A stretch of DNA of 27,841 nucleotides from JACPNK01 sp964479745 (GTDB taxonomy: Bacteria; Patescibacteriota; Minisyncoccia; 2-02-FULL-40-12; IGHO2-12-FULL-4). A program made the position numbers and the translations under genes. The number at the start of each line of letters is the position of its first letter. Position 1 is the stretch's first letter. Positions 1-7,609 of this stretch are shown here, one piece after another. The DNA lies in assembly GCA_964479745.1 (NCBI GenBank), contig CAYZNJ010000005.1:1-27841 (forward strand), read 5' to 3'. The notes under the pieces were generated by a model that worked only from the letters and a program-made list of their open reading frames with translations, searched no databases and was not told the DNA's origin.

Positions 1-1
1 C

Positions 2-1204
2 AGTACGGTAGATTATTTAGTCCGAAGATATGACGCCCATACGGTATTCCGCTACCACGGCGGCTCACAGGCGGCGCATAATGTAGTCACACCCGAAGGG
101 CTGCATCATTGTTTTGCGCAATTTGGTTCAGGTACTCTTGTGCCGGGAACTTTCACATATCTTAGTCAGTTTATGTTTGTCGACCCCCTTCGGTTAGTAT
201 CTGAATATGAAGTACTCGCGAGTAAAGGAGTTAGAGATGCCATTGAGCGGCTGATTATAAGCAAGAAATGTCCTGTTATAACCCCTTTTCACAAATTTAC
301 CGGTCAACTGAGAGAGTTGGCTCGTGGTGCAAATAGATTCGGAAGCTGCGGCATGGGTGTCGGAGAAGCAATTAACGACTTCGCAGAATCACCAGCAGAA
401 AGTTTAACCATAGAAGACTTAGCAAGACTTAACGTCCTACAATGTAAATTGAAACAACTGCAAACCAATAAAATCGCAGTTGCGAAGAAGATACTAAAAC
501 TAAGGAGCAACAATGAACTCCAAAAATGTTTTGATGAAATCAAATCCCGAGATCTTCTCGAAAGATGTCTTGAGTCATATTCTGTTTTTTCTAGTTTTCC
601 AATAAATTTTGATGACGGCGCGACCCTTAAAAGAATTTTGAATCGTCCGGGAACCGTTATCTTCGAAGGAGCGCAGGGGGCTTTGCTAGATAAAAGCCGA
701 GGCTTTAAACCTTTTGTGACCAAGTCTGATTGTTCTTTTGGGAACGCCGAAAGGTTGCTAGCCAGTTTTGAAGGAAAAATAATAAAACTAGCTGTTGTAC
801 GCGCATATGCGACAAGGCATGGTAGTGGTCCTTTTGTAACAGAGGATCCGGAACTTACCAAAAAATTGCCCGATACGCATAATGTGACAAATGACTGGCA
901 GGGAAAATTTAGAGTTGGATGGTTTGACCTAATTGCATTAAATTATGGTTTGGAAATTTTAGGAAAACCAGACGGTATTGTCTTAACAAATATTGATAGA
1001 GTTGCAAGTTTCAATTCGATAAAAATCTGTGATGGCTATAGGATAAAGTCGGGAGAAATTTTCCCAAACTATCTTTACTTCAAAGAAACCTGTATAACCG
1101 ATAAACTCCTTAAATTTTTGAAAGAAAAATTATCTTTGCCCATACCTATTATTTCTCATGGTCCGACGCATAAAGATAGACAAGAAAAATTCTCTTTAAG
1201 GTAA
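2..1204 (+). CDS. Adenylosuccinate synthetase-like protein, divergent PurA paralog (5' end outside window)
   Basis: The frame is open from base 2, so the start lies upstream; 400 residues are visible. Similarity to PurA runs the whole length: a GG-x4-H-x-VV block at bases 59-88 (PurA GGHNAGHTLV region), GSCGMGVG at about 341-364 (PurA GTTGRGIG), FEGAQGALLD from 662 (PurA FEGAQGTLLD), AYATRHGSGPF (PurA AYSTRVGAGPF) and a C-terminal IISHGP (PurA IISTGP). PurA joins IMP and aspartate using GTP in AMP synthesis. Several substrate-contact positions differ. The PurA NAGHT is QAAHN, the IMP-contacting Arg of TGRG is Met, and the arginine-rich GRRRRTGW loop that reads aspartate is WQGKFRVGW (896-922). 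Family membership looks firm, but I infer a changed substrate and would not call it housekeeping purA. The P-loop-like GDEGKG segment is outside the window. The next gene starts 19 bases downstream. Confidence 0.8.
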   Translation, partial: STVDYLVRRYDAHTVFRYHGGSQAAHNVVTPEGLHHCFAQFGSGTLVPGTFTYLSQFMFVDPLRLVSEYEVLASKGVRDAIERLIISKKCPVITPFHKFTGQLRELARGANRFGSCGMGVGEAINDFAESPAESLTIEDLARLNVLQCKLKQLQTNKIAVAKKILKLRSNNELQKCFDEIKSRDLLERCLESYSVFSSFPINFDDGATLKRILNRPGTVIFEGAQGALLDKSRGFKPFVTKSDCSFGNAERLLASFEGKIIKLAVVRAYATRHGSGPFVTEDPELTKKLPDTHNVTNDWQGKFRVGWFDLIALNYGLEILGKPDGIVLTNIDRVASFNSIKICDGYRIKSGEIFPNYLYFKETCITDKLLKFLKEKLSLPIPIISHGPTHKDRQEKFSLR

Positions 1205-1223
1205 AAAACTGGTAGTATTGGTT

Positions 1224-3296
1224 ATGATGAAGAATAAAATGAAGAAGTTTATTTTGAAAAACTGCCCCCCGATCATCGTGTTTGGGGGTATTTATTTAAT
1301 TCTTTTTTATTTTTTCAACCCCCGGCTGATTTTTTCCACAGCCACCCCGACCGGCGGCGATATGGGTTCGCATTATTATAACGCCCTCTATGCCAGTAAG
1401 ACTTTTTTTCAAAATCCGACAATCTTCATCTGGGACTTTAACTGGTTCGCCGGCTATCCGCCCTTTATTTTTTATTTTCCACTATCTTTTGTTTTGATAG
1501 CAATTTTAAATTTACTTTTGCCATTGCCGGTTGCTTTCAAGCTCATAGTTATATCCGGCACGTTCTTACTGCCGCCGGCAATTTTTTACCTGATAAAATC
1601 TTTCAGGTTGAAAAATTATTACGGCTACATGGGGGCAATTTTATCTCTAGTCTTCCTCTTTAACAGCAACATGCAAAGTAGCGCCCAGATTTGGGGCGGC
1701 ACCGTGATGAGCGTTCTGGCGGGCGAATTTGCCCAAAGTTTAAGTATAGCTCTCGGTTTATTTTTCATCGGCGCATTTTACCGGGCGCTGGACAGCGAAG
1801 AAAAAAGCCTTTGGCCGGCGTTGCTTCTCGGTTTTACTTTGTTAGCCCATCCCCTAAGTTTTATTTGGGTTTCTCTAGTCGCTTTGGCCCTTTTTCTTTA
1901 CAAGTTTTCAAGAGTCAACTTAAAATATTTTTTTAAAATAGCGGTTTTGGTTTTTTTGCTTGACGCTTTTTGGCTGATTCCGACTTTAATTTATAAAAAA
2001 GATTATTTTTTGAATCTCGCTTCAGTCTGGACGGCCAGATTTCAGGACATTTTGCCGGAAAGTATAATTTTCTGGCCAATCTTTTTAATACCCGGCTTGT
2101 TCAACGGCAAGAGGCGCCATTTTGATTTTGTTTTTTTTCTTGGAGCCGGCGCAGGGTCGGCTTTGTTACTGTCGGAGTTTGCGATCAGAGTTGGCACTTA
2201 TCCGATAAGATTTTATCCTTACCTCCAATTAGTTTTTGTTTTAAGCGGAATTTTTGCCGCTTCTTTATTCAACAAAAAAACTGTCCGTCTGGGAGTTTTT
2301 ATTTCTCTGCTGGCAATCGGCTATTTTACCATTGCTTACAGAAGCAACCCGATAGTTTCTTGGGTAAACTGGAACTTTTCCGGACTGGAAGCCAAAGCAA
2401 ATTTTAAATATCTGAAAGAGGCCAGCGATTCAATTAAGGGAACTTTAAACGACCCCAGAGCGATGATTGAATTTTCAAGCGAAAATAACGACACCGGCAC
2501 ACCCAGAAACAACGAGCTGGTTCCTCTGCTTGCCGGCCGGCAAACGCTGGAAGGGCTTTACATGTTTTCAAGCATTACCAATCCTTTTATTTTTAAACTG
2601 CAGTCCGAGGTTTCCGCCGACAAAAGCTGTCAGACAGATGTTATAGGTCTGAAGTGCGGAGACATTGACTACGATCTAGCAGTAAAACATTTAAAATTAT
2701 TTAACATTGACCATATTATTGTCAGAAGCCAAAAAATCAACAGCCTGCTTGAAAAAAGGCAGGACTTTAAAAAAGAAAAAGTTTTTGGAATATACACAGT
2801 TTGGCGGTTTTTGGGCAACGACAACAAATATGTTTTTGTGCCGAAATTCCAACCGACTTTTTATACCGGCGCGGAAGACTGGAAAAAAGTTTCTTTTGAC
2901 TGGTTTAACAATCCGGATTCGCTGGATCAGCCGATAATTTTCAAAGCCGATAAAAAAGATGCTGTCAAGTCGGAAATTTCTTCAGTTCCGCTAAACCAAA
3001 ACTGCAACATAACAGAGTCGCTAAGCGCTAATACAATTAAATTCAAAACATCCTGTCTCGGCTTGCCGCACATAATCAAAATTTCTTACTTTCCAGCCTG
3101 GGGAGTTGAAGGCGCTTCAAAAATTTATCTGGTCAGCCCGTCTTTTATGCTTGTTTATCCGGAAAAAGAAGAAGTGACTTTGAAATTCGGCAGCGGGGGA
3201 ATCGCAAAGTTACTAAGCAAGTTGCCGCTAATTTCTCTGCTGACATTCTTTGGCATACTTTTTATGAATACAAAAAAGAAAAACCCGTTGACATAA
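1224..3296 (+). CDS. Large polytopic membrane protein, PTPS-related (6-pyruvoyl-tetrahydropterin synthase-related domain)
   Basis: The protein has 690 residues. About 10-12 hydrophobic segments fill the first ~370 residues, then comes a mixed soluble region (about 380-665), a last hydrophobic helix and a short basic tail. The GGDMGSHYYNALYA and WDFNWFAGYPPFIFYFPLS stretches near the N terminus match my memory of the PTPS-related membrane family. That family resembles GT-C-type (Dol-P-mannose-dependent) glycosyltransferase folds, with an acidic residue in the first extracytoplasmic loop. The family name is historical and does not imply pterin synthesis. I infer an envelope glycosyltransferase-like role; the substrate is unknown. 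An in-frame TTG at 1218 is possible, but ATG 1224 (or 1227) is preferred; no clear Shine-Dalgarno sequence is seen. It is probably co-transcribed with the preceding gene. Confidence 0.7.
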   Translation: MMKNKMKKFILKNCPPIIVFGGIYLILFYFFNPRLIFSTATPTGGDMGSHYYNALYASKTFFQNPTIFIWDFNWFAGYPPFIFYFPLSFVLIAILNLLLPLPVAFKLIVISGTFLLPPAIFYLIKSFRLKNYYGYMGAILSLVFLFNSNMQSSAQIWGGTVMSVLAGEFAQSLSIALGLFFIGAFYRALDSEEKSLWPALLLGFTLLAHPLSFIWVSLVALALFLYKFSRVNLKYFFKIAVLVFLLDAFWLIPTLIYKKDYFLNLASVWTARFQDILPESIIFWPIFLIPGLFNGKRRHFDFVFFLGAGAGSALLLSEFAIRVGTYPIRFYPYLQLVFVLSGIFAASLFNKKTVRLGVFISLLAIGYFTIAYRSNPIVSWVNWNFSGLEAKANFKYLKEASDSIKGTLNDPRAMIEFSSENNDTGTPRNNELVPLLAGRQTLEGLYMFSSITNPFIFKLQSEVSADKSCQTDVIGLKCGDIDYDLAVKHLKLFNIDHIIVRSQKINSLLEKRQDFKKEKVFGIYTVWRFLGNDNKYVFVPKFQPTFYTGAEDWKKVSFDWFNNPDSLDQPIIFKADKKDAVKSEISSVPLNQNCNITESLSANTIKFKTSCLGLPHIIKISYFPAWGVEGASKIYLVSPSFMLVYPEKEEVTLKFGSGGIAKLLSKLPLISLLTFFGILFMNTKKKNPLT

Positions 3297-3315
3297 AGTA
3301 TATTTTTTGTAGAAT
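3288..3315 (+). promoter_or_regulatory. Sigma-70-type promoter of the acyl-CoA dehydrogenase gene
   Basis: A perfect -35 TTGACA (3288-3293) is separated by 16 bp from TAGAAT (3310-3315). It overlaps the end of the preceding CDS. A leader of about 40 bases follows, with AAGGAG at 3350-3355 six bases before ATG 3362. Confidence 0.8.
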
Positions 3316-3361
3316 AAAACGGCTTTAGCTCTTAAAAAACATAGAAAACAAGGAGAAAACC

Positions 3362-5077
3362 ATGAAAAGCGGAGAGTTTCTAATTCCCCAAGATAAGCCT
3401 TATGACATTTTTACCGTTGCCGACTTAAGCGAAGAACAGAAAATTATAAAGGAAACGGTTAAAGGATTTGTCCAGAGCAAACTGCTAACCAGAGAAGCAA
3501 CGGAAAAAATTGAGTCCAAGGATTTTGACTTTACGATGTCAATCCTAGAAGAACTGGGAAAGCTGGGTTTTTTGGGCATAGATATTCCGGCAAAATACGG
3601 CGGCAGTAAACTGGACAAAATAACTTCCTGCATCGTAACCCAAGAAATAGGCAAGCAGGGATCTTTTGCCTGCTCTTTTGGAGCTCATGCCGGCATCGGT
3701 TCCTGGCCTATCATTTTTTTTGGCAATGAACAGCAAAGACAAAAATACCTGCCGCGTTTTGCAAGCGGAGAACTTATCTCATGCTACTCTCTGACCGAAG
3801 CCGGTTCCGGATCTGATGCCGGCTCTGCCAAAACAAAAGCTGTTTTATCGCCGGACGGACAACATTTTATCTTAAACGGGGAAAAAATATTTGTAACCAA
3901 CGGGGAATTTTCTAATGTTCTTATCTTGTTTGCGCAGGTACCCGGCGCCGGATTGTCAGCTTTCATTGTTGAGAAAAGTTTTGAAGGAGTAAGTGTCGGA
4001 AAAGAAGAATCTAAAATGGGCATACACGGCTCTTCAACTGCTACCATAATTCTTGACAATGCCGTGGTGCCGGTTGAAAATCTGCTTGGAGAACCTGGAC
4101 AAGGCTTGAAAATCGCTTTAAATGTTTTGAATCTGGGAAGATTTAAGTTGGCGGCAGGCTGTCTGGGAGCCGCTCAAATATCTCTTGCCGGCGCTCTAGA
4201 CTATGCCCGTCAGAGAAAACAATTTGGGAAAGCGATAATTGAATTTGACCTTATCAGAGAAAAATTAGCCAGAATGGCGGCGAAAGTTTTTGCCATGGAA
4301 GCGGTAACTTACAGAACTGCCCAGCTTCTTGAAGAATCTATAAATAAAGCCGACCCAAATAACCCTAAAGAAATTCTAAAAGCAATCGAGGAATATGCGG
4401 TTGAATGCTCAATCGTTAAAGTATTTTGCAGTGAAGCCTTGGGGCAAATTGTTGATCAAGAAGTGCAAATTTTGGGAGGCTACGGTTACTGCGAAGAATA
4501 TCCGGCGGCACGCCATTATCGCGACGCTAGAATCAACCGTATTTTTGAGGGAACCAATGAGATAAACCGCCTAGTTATTCTGCAAATGCTGATCAAGAAA
4601 GCAATGGCAGGGAAGCTGGACTTTTTGCCGTTGGTTAAAAAAATACAGAGTGAAATTGCAAATCCAGTTCTGACTGCCGAAGACGGGGGTTTAGTCCAAC
4701 AGTTTCTTTTCCAGCTTAACAGCACAAAAAAAATGACTCTTCTGGCAATCGGGGCAAATTTGCAAAAATACAATCTGACGCTGGAAAAGCATCAGATAGT
4801 TGTTGGGCTAATAAGCGACTCTCTGATTGACCTTTTTGTTTTGGATAGCGCGTTGGCAGCCTTTGCCAAAACATCGACTGTTTCAAGTCATGCTTATACA
4901 AAATTGCTTTTTGCCGACATGCTCTCTATCTTGCTGACAAGAGTTGAAAATCTTTTTGCCTGTTGTATGGAAGGCGATGATTTAAAACGAGCGCTTTCAA
5001 TGGCAAGAAAAAACATTAAAATTACTCCGCCTAACTTTGAAACTTTGATTGACGGCATAATTCAAAATTTAGAATAA
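3362..5077 (+). CDS. Acyl-CoA dehydrogenase, long (VLCAD/FadE-like) form
   Basis: This 571-residue FAD enzyme would desaturate an acyl-CoA at the alpha-beta bond. The acyl-CoA dehydrogenase fold is complete: a helical N-terminal domain (about 20-135), the middle domain signature YSLTEAGSGSDAGSA near 142-156, and the C-terminal helical domain with RQRKQFGK (283-290) and GGYGYCEEYP. The IFEGTNEI motif carries the expected catalytic Glu (E396). About 170 residues follow, as in VLCAD, ACAD9 and Bacillus FadE, and unlike the ~380-residue short-chain enzymes. The start is fixed by AAGGAG six bases upstream. It is a single-gene unit with its own promoter and terminator. No other beta-oxidation gene (thiolase, enoyl-CoA hydratase, ETF) is in the window, so the electron acceptor and pathway are unclear. 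Confidence 0.93.
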   Translation: MKSGEFLIPQDKPYDIFTVADLSEEQKIIKETVKGFVQSKLLTREATEKIESKDFDFTMSILEELGKLGFLGIDIPAKYGGSKLDKITSCIVTQEIGKQGSFACSFGAHAGIGSWPIIFFGNEQQRQKYLPRFASGELISCYSLTEAGSGSDAGSAKTKAVLSPDGQHFILNGEKIFVTNGEFSNVLILFAQVPGAGLSAFIVEKSFEGVSVGKEESKMGIHGSSTATIILDNAVVPVENLLGEPGQGLKIALNVLNLGRFKLAAGCLGAAQISLAGALDYARQRKQFGKAIIEFDLIREKLARMAAKVFAMEAVTYRTAQLLEESINKADPNNPKEILKAIEEYAVECSIVKVFCSEALGQIVDQEVQILGGYGYCEEYPAARHYRDARINRIFEGTNEINRLVILQMLIKKAMAGKLDFLPLVKKIQSEIANPVLTAEDGGLVQQFLFQLNSTKKMTLLAIGANLQKYNLTLEKHQIVVGLISDSLIDLFVLDSALAAFAKTSTVSSHAYTKLLFADMLSILLTRVENLFACCMEGDDLKRALSMARKNIKITPPNFETLIDGIIQNLE

Positions 5078-5085
5078 GAAATTAC

Positions 5086-5111
5086 AACTCTCTGTGCAAG
5101 AGAGTTTTTTT
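5086..5111 (+). terminator. Intrinsic terminator after the acyl-CoA dehydrogenase gene
   Basis: The 8-bp stem AACTCTCT/AGAGAGTT (5086-5093 with 5099-5106) has a GTGCA loop and a run of seven T (5105-5111). It lies only 17 bases before the next start codon, so the next gene needs its own promoter in that short gap. Confidence 0.85.
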
Positions 5112-5112
5112 A

Positions 5113-5121
5113 TGCTAAGAT
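5113..5121 (+). promoter_or_regulatory. Extended -10 promoter immediately before the 5129 start (near-leaderless)
   Basis: TGC-TAAGAT (5113-5121) follows the terminator T run directly and ends seven bases before ATG 5129. Transcription would begin within a base or two of the start codon. No Shine-Dalgarno sequence is present. Confidence 0.5.
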
Positions 5122-5128
5122 TGGTCAT

Positions 5129-6091
5129 ATGGAAAACACAACGACAGTAAAAACAACTCCTAAAGACTTCTTTATGCATCTTTTAGGATTTGCCGCTCTT
5201 TATGCAAGTTTGGTCAGTTTTTTGGCTCTGTTTTTCGCTTATGTGGATGTTCTTTTCCCCGACCCTTTGAATTTTTATTATTCCGGCTCTTTAAGCCAAA
5301 TTCGCCTCTCCTCTTCCGTTCTTCTTATTATTTTTCCTGTTTTTATTTTAATTTCCTGGCTGACGAACAGAGACTTTGTTCAAGAACCGGATAAGAGAAA
5401 TATAAAATTCAGAAAATGGTTGATCTATTTTACTCTTTTCGTAGCGGCAGTTACCGTGATAGTTGACTTGATAACTTTAATTTTTAATTTTTACAACGGA
5501 GAGCTGACAACCAGATTTCTCTTAAAAACCTTGGCAGTTTTGATTGCCGCTCTGGCTGTCTTCAACCATTATTTTAAAGAGATAAAACAAAGCTCCGGCC
5601 AAAAACTCAAAGCCACAGCTTGGCTGGCGTCACTTATTGTTTTAGCGGCCATAGCCGGCGGATTTTTTATTGTCGGCACTCCGGCTCAGCAAAGAGCCGT
5701 AAGATTTGATGAGCAGAGAGTCGGCGATTTGCAAAATATCCAGTATCAAATCGTCAACTACTGGCAAAGCAAAGGAAAGCTTCCAAAAAATATTGATGAC
5801 TTAAAAAATAGTATTTCTGGTTTTGTTTCACCGGTAGATCCAGAAACAAAATTACCTTACGAATACATAGAACCTGGACTGACCTCTGACAATCCAGACC
5901 TTCGACTTAAATTTGAACTCTGCGCCGTTTTTAAAACAGACAGCAAAAAAAGTACCACCTCTTTAAATCGGATCAAAGCAGTGCCGGTTTACGACTCTTA
6001 TAGCCAAAATTGGGAACACGGTGTAGGCAGAACCTGTTTTTCAAGAAATATTGACTCCGACTTATATCCGATAAGAAAACCGGGAATATAA
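5129..6091 (+). CDS. Membrane protein with DUF5671-like helices and a pseudopilin-like C-terminal segment
   Basis: The protein has 320 residues. Four or five transmembrane helices (about 15-40, 60-80, 90-112, 125-145, 160-182) are followed by a soluble region of about 135 residues. The helical part resembles the DUF5671 membrane domain common in CPR genomes. The soluble part begins with QQRAVRFDEQRVGDLQNIQ and continues with a YWQSKGKLP and VDPETKLPYEY pattern. This resembles the C-terminal half of type II secretion or pilus GspG-type pseudopilins (DxxT-x-x-P-Y). The combination suggests a membrane-tethered extracytoplasmic domain, but no function can be assigned. The start is the first ATG after the terminator. 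The 6098 gene begins six bases after the stop, so the two are probably one transcript. Confidence 0.75.
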   Translation: MENTTTVKTTPKDFFMHLLGFAALYASLVSFLALFFAYVDVLFPDPLNFYYSGSLSQIRLSSSVLLIIFPVFILISWLTNRDFVQEPDKRNIKFRKWLIYFTLFVAAVTVIVDLITLIFNFYNGELTTRFLLKTLAVLIAALAVFNHYFKEIKQSSGQKLKATAWLASLIVLAAIAGGFFIVGTPAQQRAVRFDEQRVGDLQNIQYQIVNYWQSKGKLPKNIDDLKNSISGFVSPVDPETKLPYEYIEPGLTSDNPDLRLKFELCAVFKTDSKKSTTSLNRIKAVPVYDSYSQNWEHGVGRTCFSRNIDSDLYPIRKPGI

Positions 6092-6097
6092 AACAGC

Positions 6098-6583
6098 GTG
6101 ACTCTTAGAATTTTCAGAAAAATGAGGGAGGGGATACACAACAAGGTTGTAAACAAAGAACCAGGGCTTTATATTTCTTTGATATTTCCTATCGTTGTTT
6201 CTTTTCTTATAACTTTTGCGGTATCAAGGCTAATCAGCTACTTAATCACTTACGGCTATATGCGTGAGATATACCTTGAGCCCTCGCCGGGGGTCCATAT
6301 CCATCATTTTACTTACGGCGTTTTTGTAATGGCGGCCGCCGGCTATTTAGCTTTAATTTTTAACGGCCCCAAGGCGAAATACTTGATAGCTTTGCTTTTG
6401 GGCATGGGCATAGGCCTGGCTTTTGACGAGTTCGGCATGTGGCTGAAGTTGAGAGACGACGAAATTACCCGCTGGAGCTACGACGGATTCAACATAGTGA
6501 TAGGTTTTTTCTTTTTACTGCTGTCGGCTCGCGGCGGAATCAAACTCTTTAAACGGTTGGCGCGAAACCGAGTTGGAAGTTGA
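6098..6583 (+). CDS. Conserved integral membrane protein with HIHH and DEFGMWL motifs, unknown function
   Basis: The protein has 161 residues and starts with GTG six bases after the preceding stop. Four hydrophobic segments lie at about 27-52, 70-88, 95-112 and 128-145. Two polar motifs flank the membrane core: PGVHIHHFTYG near 64-74 and AFDEFGMWLKLRDDE near 108-122. Clustered histidines facing Asp/Glu residues suggest a metal or cofactor site. As I recall, similar HIHH...DEFxLWL membrane proteins of unknown function occur in actinobacteria and other phyla, but this could not be checked. The gene ends three bases before the 3' end of the opposing small gene. Confidence 0.7.
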   Translation: MTLRIFRKMREGIHNKVVNKEPGLYISLIFPIVVSFLITFAVSRLISYLITYGYMREIYLEPSPGVHIHHFTYGVFVMAAAGYLALIFNGPKAKYLIALLLGMGIGLAFDEFGMWLKLRDDEITRWSYDGFNIVIGFFFLLLSARGGIKLFKRLARNRVGS

Positions 6584-6586
6584 GCT

Positions 6587-6973
6587 TCACTTGCACTCTT
6601 GCGCCGGAGGCAGCCAGGTGGGGGAGGGTTTTGAGTCTAACGGAATAAATTTTTGAATCAAGTTGCTTAAGTTAGCTCCCAAATCAGTTTGGCGGTTAGT
6701 TTCTTGCAACTCATCTAAAATTTTCTTGGCGCCGTTTATGGCGCTTTTGGCTTTTTTAACGCTTTCTTCGGTAGTTTTTGCGCCAGTGCTTTTGCCCGAT
6801 AATAAAGCATTTATATCATCCAAACCGGAACTCAACTCAGCGAGCAGCCTTTTTTCTTTTACCGCCGGATTGATGGTTTCAATAATATTTCTTTTGATGT
6901 CTTCAACCTTATCCTTGTTTAAAATAATCAAAACAGCGGCAATCAACAATGTAAATCCAATAAATTTACCCAT
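6587..6973 (-). CDS. Small membrane-anchored protein, unknown function
   Basis: The protein has 128 residues. One N-terminal transmembrane helix (about 3-19) has a short Gly-Lys start and is followed by a charged, probably helical region (about 20-110) rich in Lys, Glu and Ala, and a Pro-containing tail. I recognise no domain. It is convergent with the 6098 gene, with three bases between the stops. It starts six bases after a TGA-TATAGT extended -10 and has no Shine-Dalgarno sequence, so its mRNA is probably leaderless. Confidence 0.7.
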   Translation of the reverse strand: MGKFIGFTLLIAAVLIILNKDKVEDIKRNIIETINPAVKEKRLLAELSSGLDDINALLSGKSTGAKTTEESVKKAKSAINGAKKILDELQETNRQTDLGANLSNLIQKFIPLDSKPSPTWLPPAQECK

Positions 6974-6979
6974 ATTATT

Positions 6980-6988
6980 ACTATATCA
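6980..6988 (-). promoter_or_regulatory. Extended -10 promoter giving a leaderless mRNA
   Basis: On the minus strand TGA-TATAGT occupies 6988-6980. Exactly six bases separate it from the ATG whose first base is 6973, so the predicted +1 falls on the A of the start codon. No good -35 is visible. Confidence 0.55.
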
Positions 6989-7006
6989 TACTGGGGATAA
7001 AATTAC

Positions 7007-7035
7007 TTGAGTAAAATCCAAAAAGCGTAGACAAT
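7007..7035 (+). promoter_or_regulatory. Possible promoter of the cupredoxin gene, divergent from the 6973 promoter
   Basis: TTGAGT (7007-7012) is followed by 17 bp and GACAAT (7030-7035), four of six matches to the -10 consensus. It would produce a structured leader of about 125 bases. The match is moderate. Confidence 0.35.
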
Positions 7036-7045
7036 AAGGTTATGA

Positions 7046-7167
7046 ATCCCGTACGAAGTAGGGAGTCAAAGACTCCCGTAGCACTGACGGGAGTCAACTA
7101 AAAATAGTTAATAATATGTAACTAAGGTGAGTTTTCCAAAACAAGCTTTAGCTACTTCGTTCGGGAT
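7046..7167 (+). repeat. Leader with competing inverted repeats upstream of the cupredoxin gene
   Basis: Three pairings overlap. GGGAGTC (7061-7067) pairs with GACTCCC (7071-7077). GACTCCCGT (7071-7079) pairs instead with ACGGGAGTC (7087-7095). ATCCCGTACGAAGTAG (7046-7061) is the inverse of CTACTTCGTTCGGGAT (7152-7167) with one mismatch, and the latter runs into ATG 7166. The first two are mutually exclusive. It may be a regulatory leader or a decayed mobile palindrome. Confidence 0.6.
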
Positions 7168-7609
7168 GAAAAAAGTAATTTTAACCCTTATTGTCATAGT
7201 CATTTTAATTGTTGTTTTGTTTGTCTTGAAGAGTCAAACAAGCAATGCCCCACAACAAACATCTTTTACGCCGACCGCGACTCTTTTGCCCAGTTCCTCG
7301 CTCAAAGCGGAATCTGTTTCTCCCCAAGCTTATTCAATAAAAATTACCAGACAAGGTGTTTCGCCGCAAAACTTAAATATTAAAGTCGGGGACACTGTAA
7401 CTTTCACCAACCTTGATTCTGTTCCTCACTGGCCGGCTTCAGGTGTCCACCCAACTCACCAAATTTGTCCGGGCTTTGATTCTTTAAGAGGGTTGGCGCA
7501 AAATGAAAGCTACTCTCACACTTTTACCGAAGCCAAGGTGTGCCCGTTTCACGATCATGTTAATGCGAGTGATTCTGGTTATCGTGGCAGTATAACTGTC
7601 AGTGACTAA
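7166..7609 (+). CDS. Exported or membrane-anchored cupredoxin-domain protein
   Basis: The protein has 147 residues. An N-terminal hydrophobic anchor (about 3-22) and a Ser/Thr/Pro linker (24-53) precede a cupredoxin fold (about 55-147). The motifs are KVGDTVTFTN-x4-PH (H88) and, near the end, KVCPFHDH (C126, H129, H131), in the position of the type 1 copper loop. The axial ligand is not obvious. An HPTHQICPGFD insertion resembles a CPR/archaeal cupredoxin variant known to me. It would act outside the membrane as an electron carrier or copper binder. ATG 7166 is chosen because the hydrophobic segment starts there; GTG 7127 would add 13 unlike residues. The stop overlaps the next gene by eight bases. 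Confidence 0.85.
   Translation: MKKVILTLIVIVILIVVLFVLKSQTSNAPQQTSFTPTATLLPSSSLKAESVSPQAYSIKITRQGVSPQNLNIKVGDTVTFTNLDSVPHWPASGVHPTHQICPGFDSLRGLAQNESYSHTFTEAKVCPFHDHVNASDSGYRGSITVSD

Noticed and set aside
304..861. 185-codon open frame on the minus strand opposite the PurA-like gene
   Set aside because: It is Ser/Leu-rich, matches no family and lies wholly opposite a gene with clear PurA motifs; it is a shadow frame.
2..1204. Calling the first gene plain purA
   Set aside because: Several substrate-binding motifs differ from canonical PurA, so the symbol would mislead.
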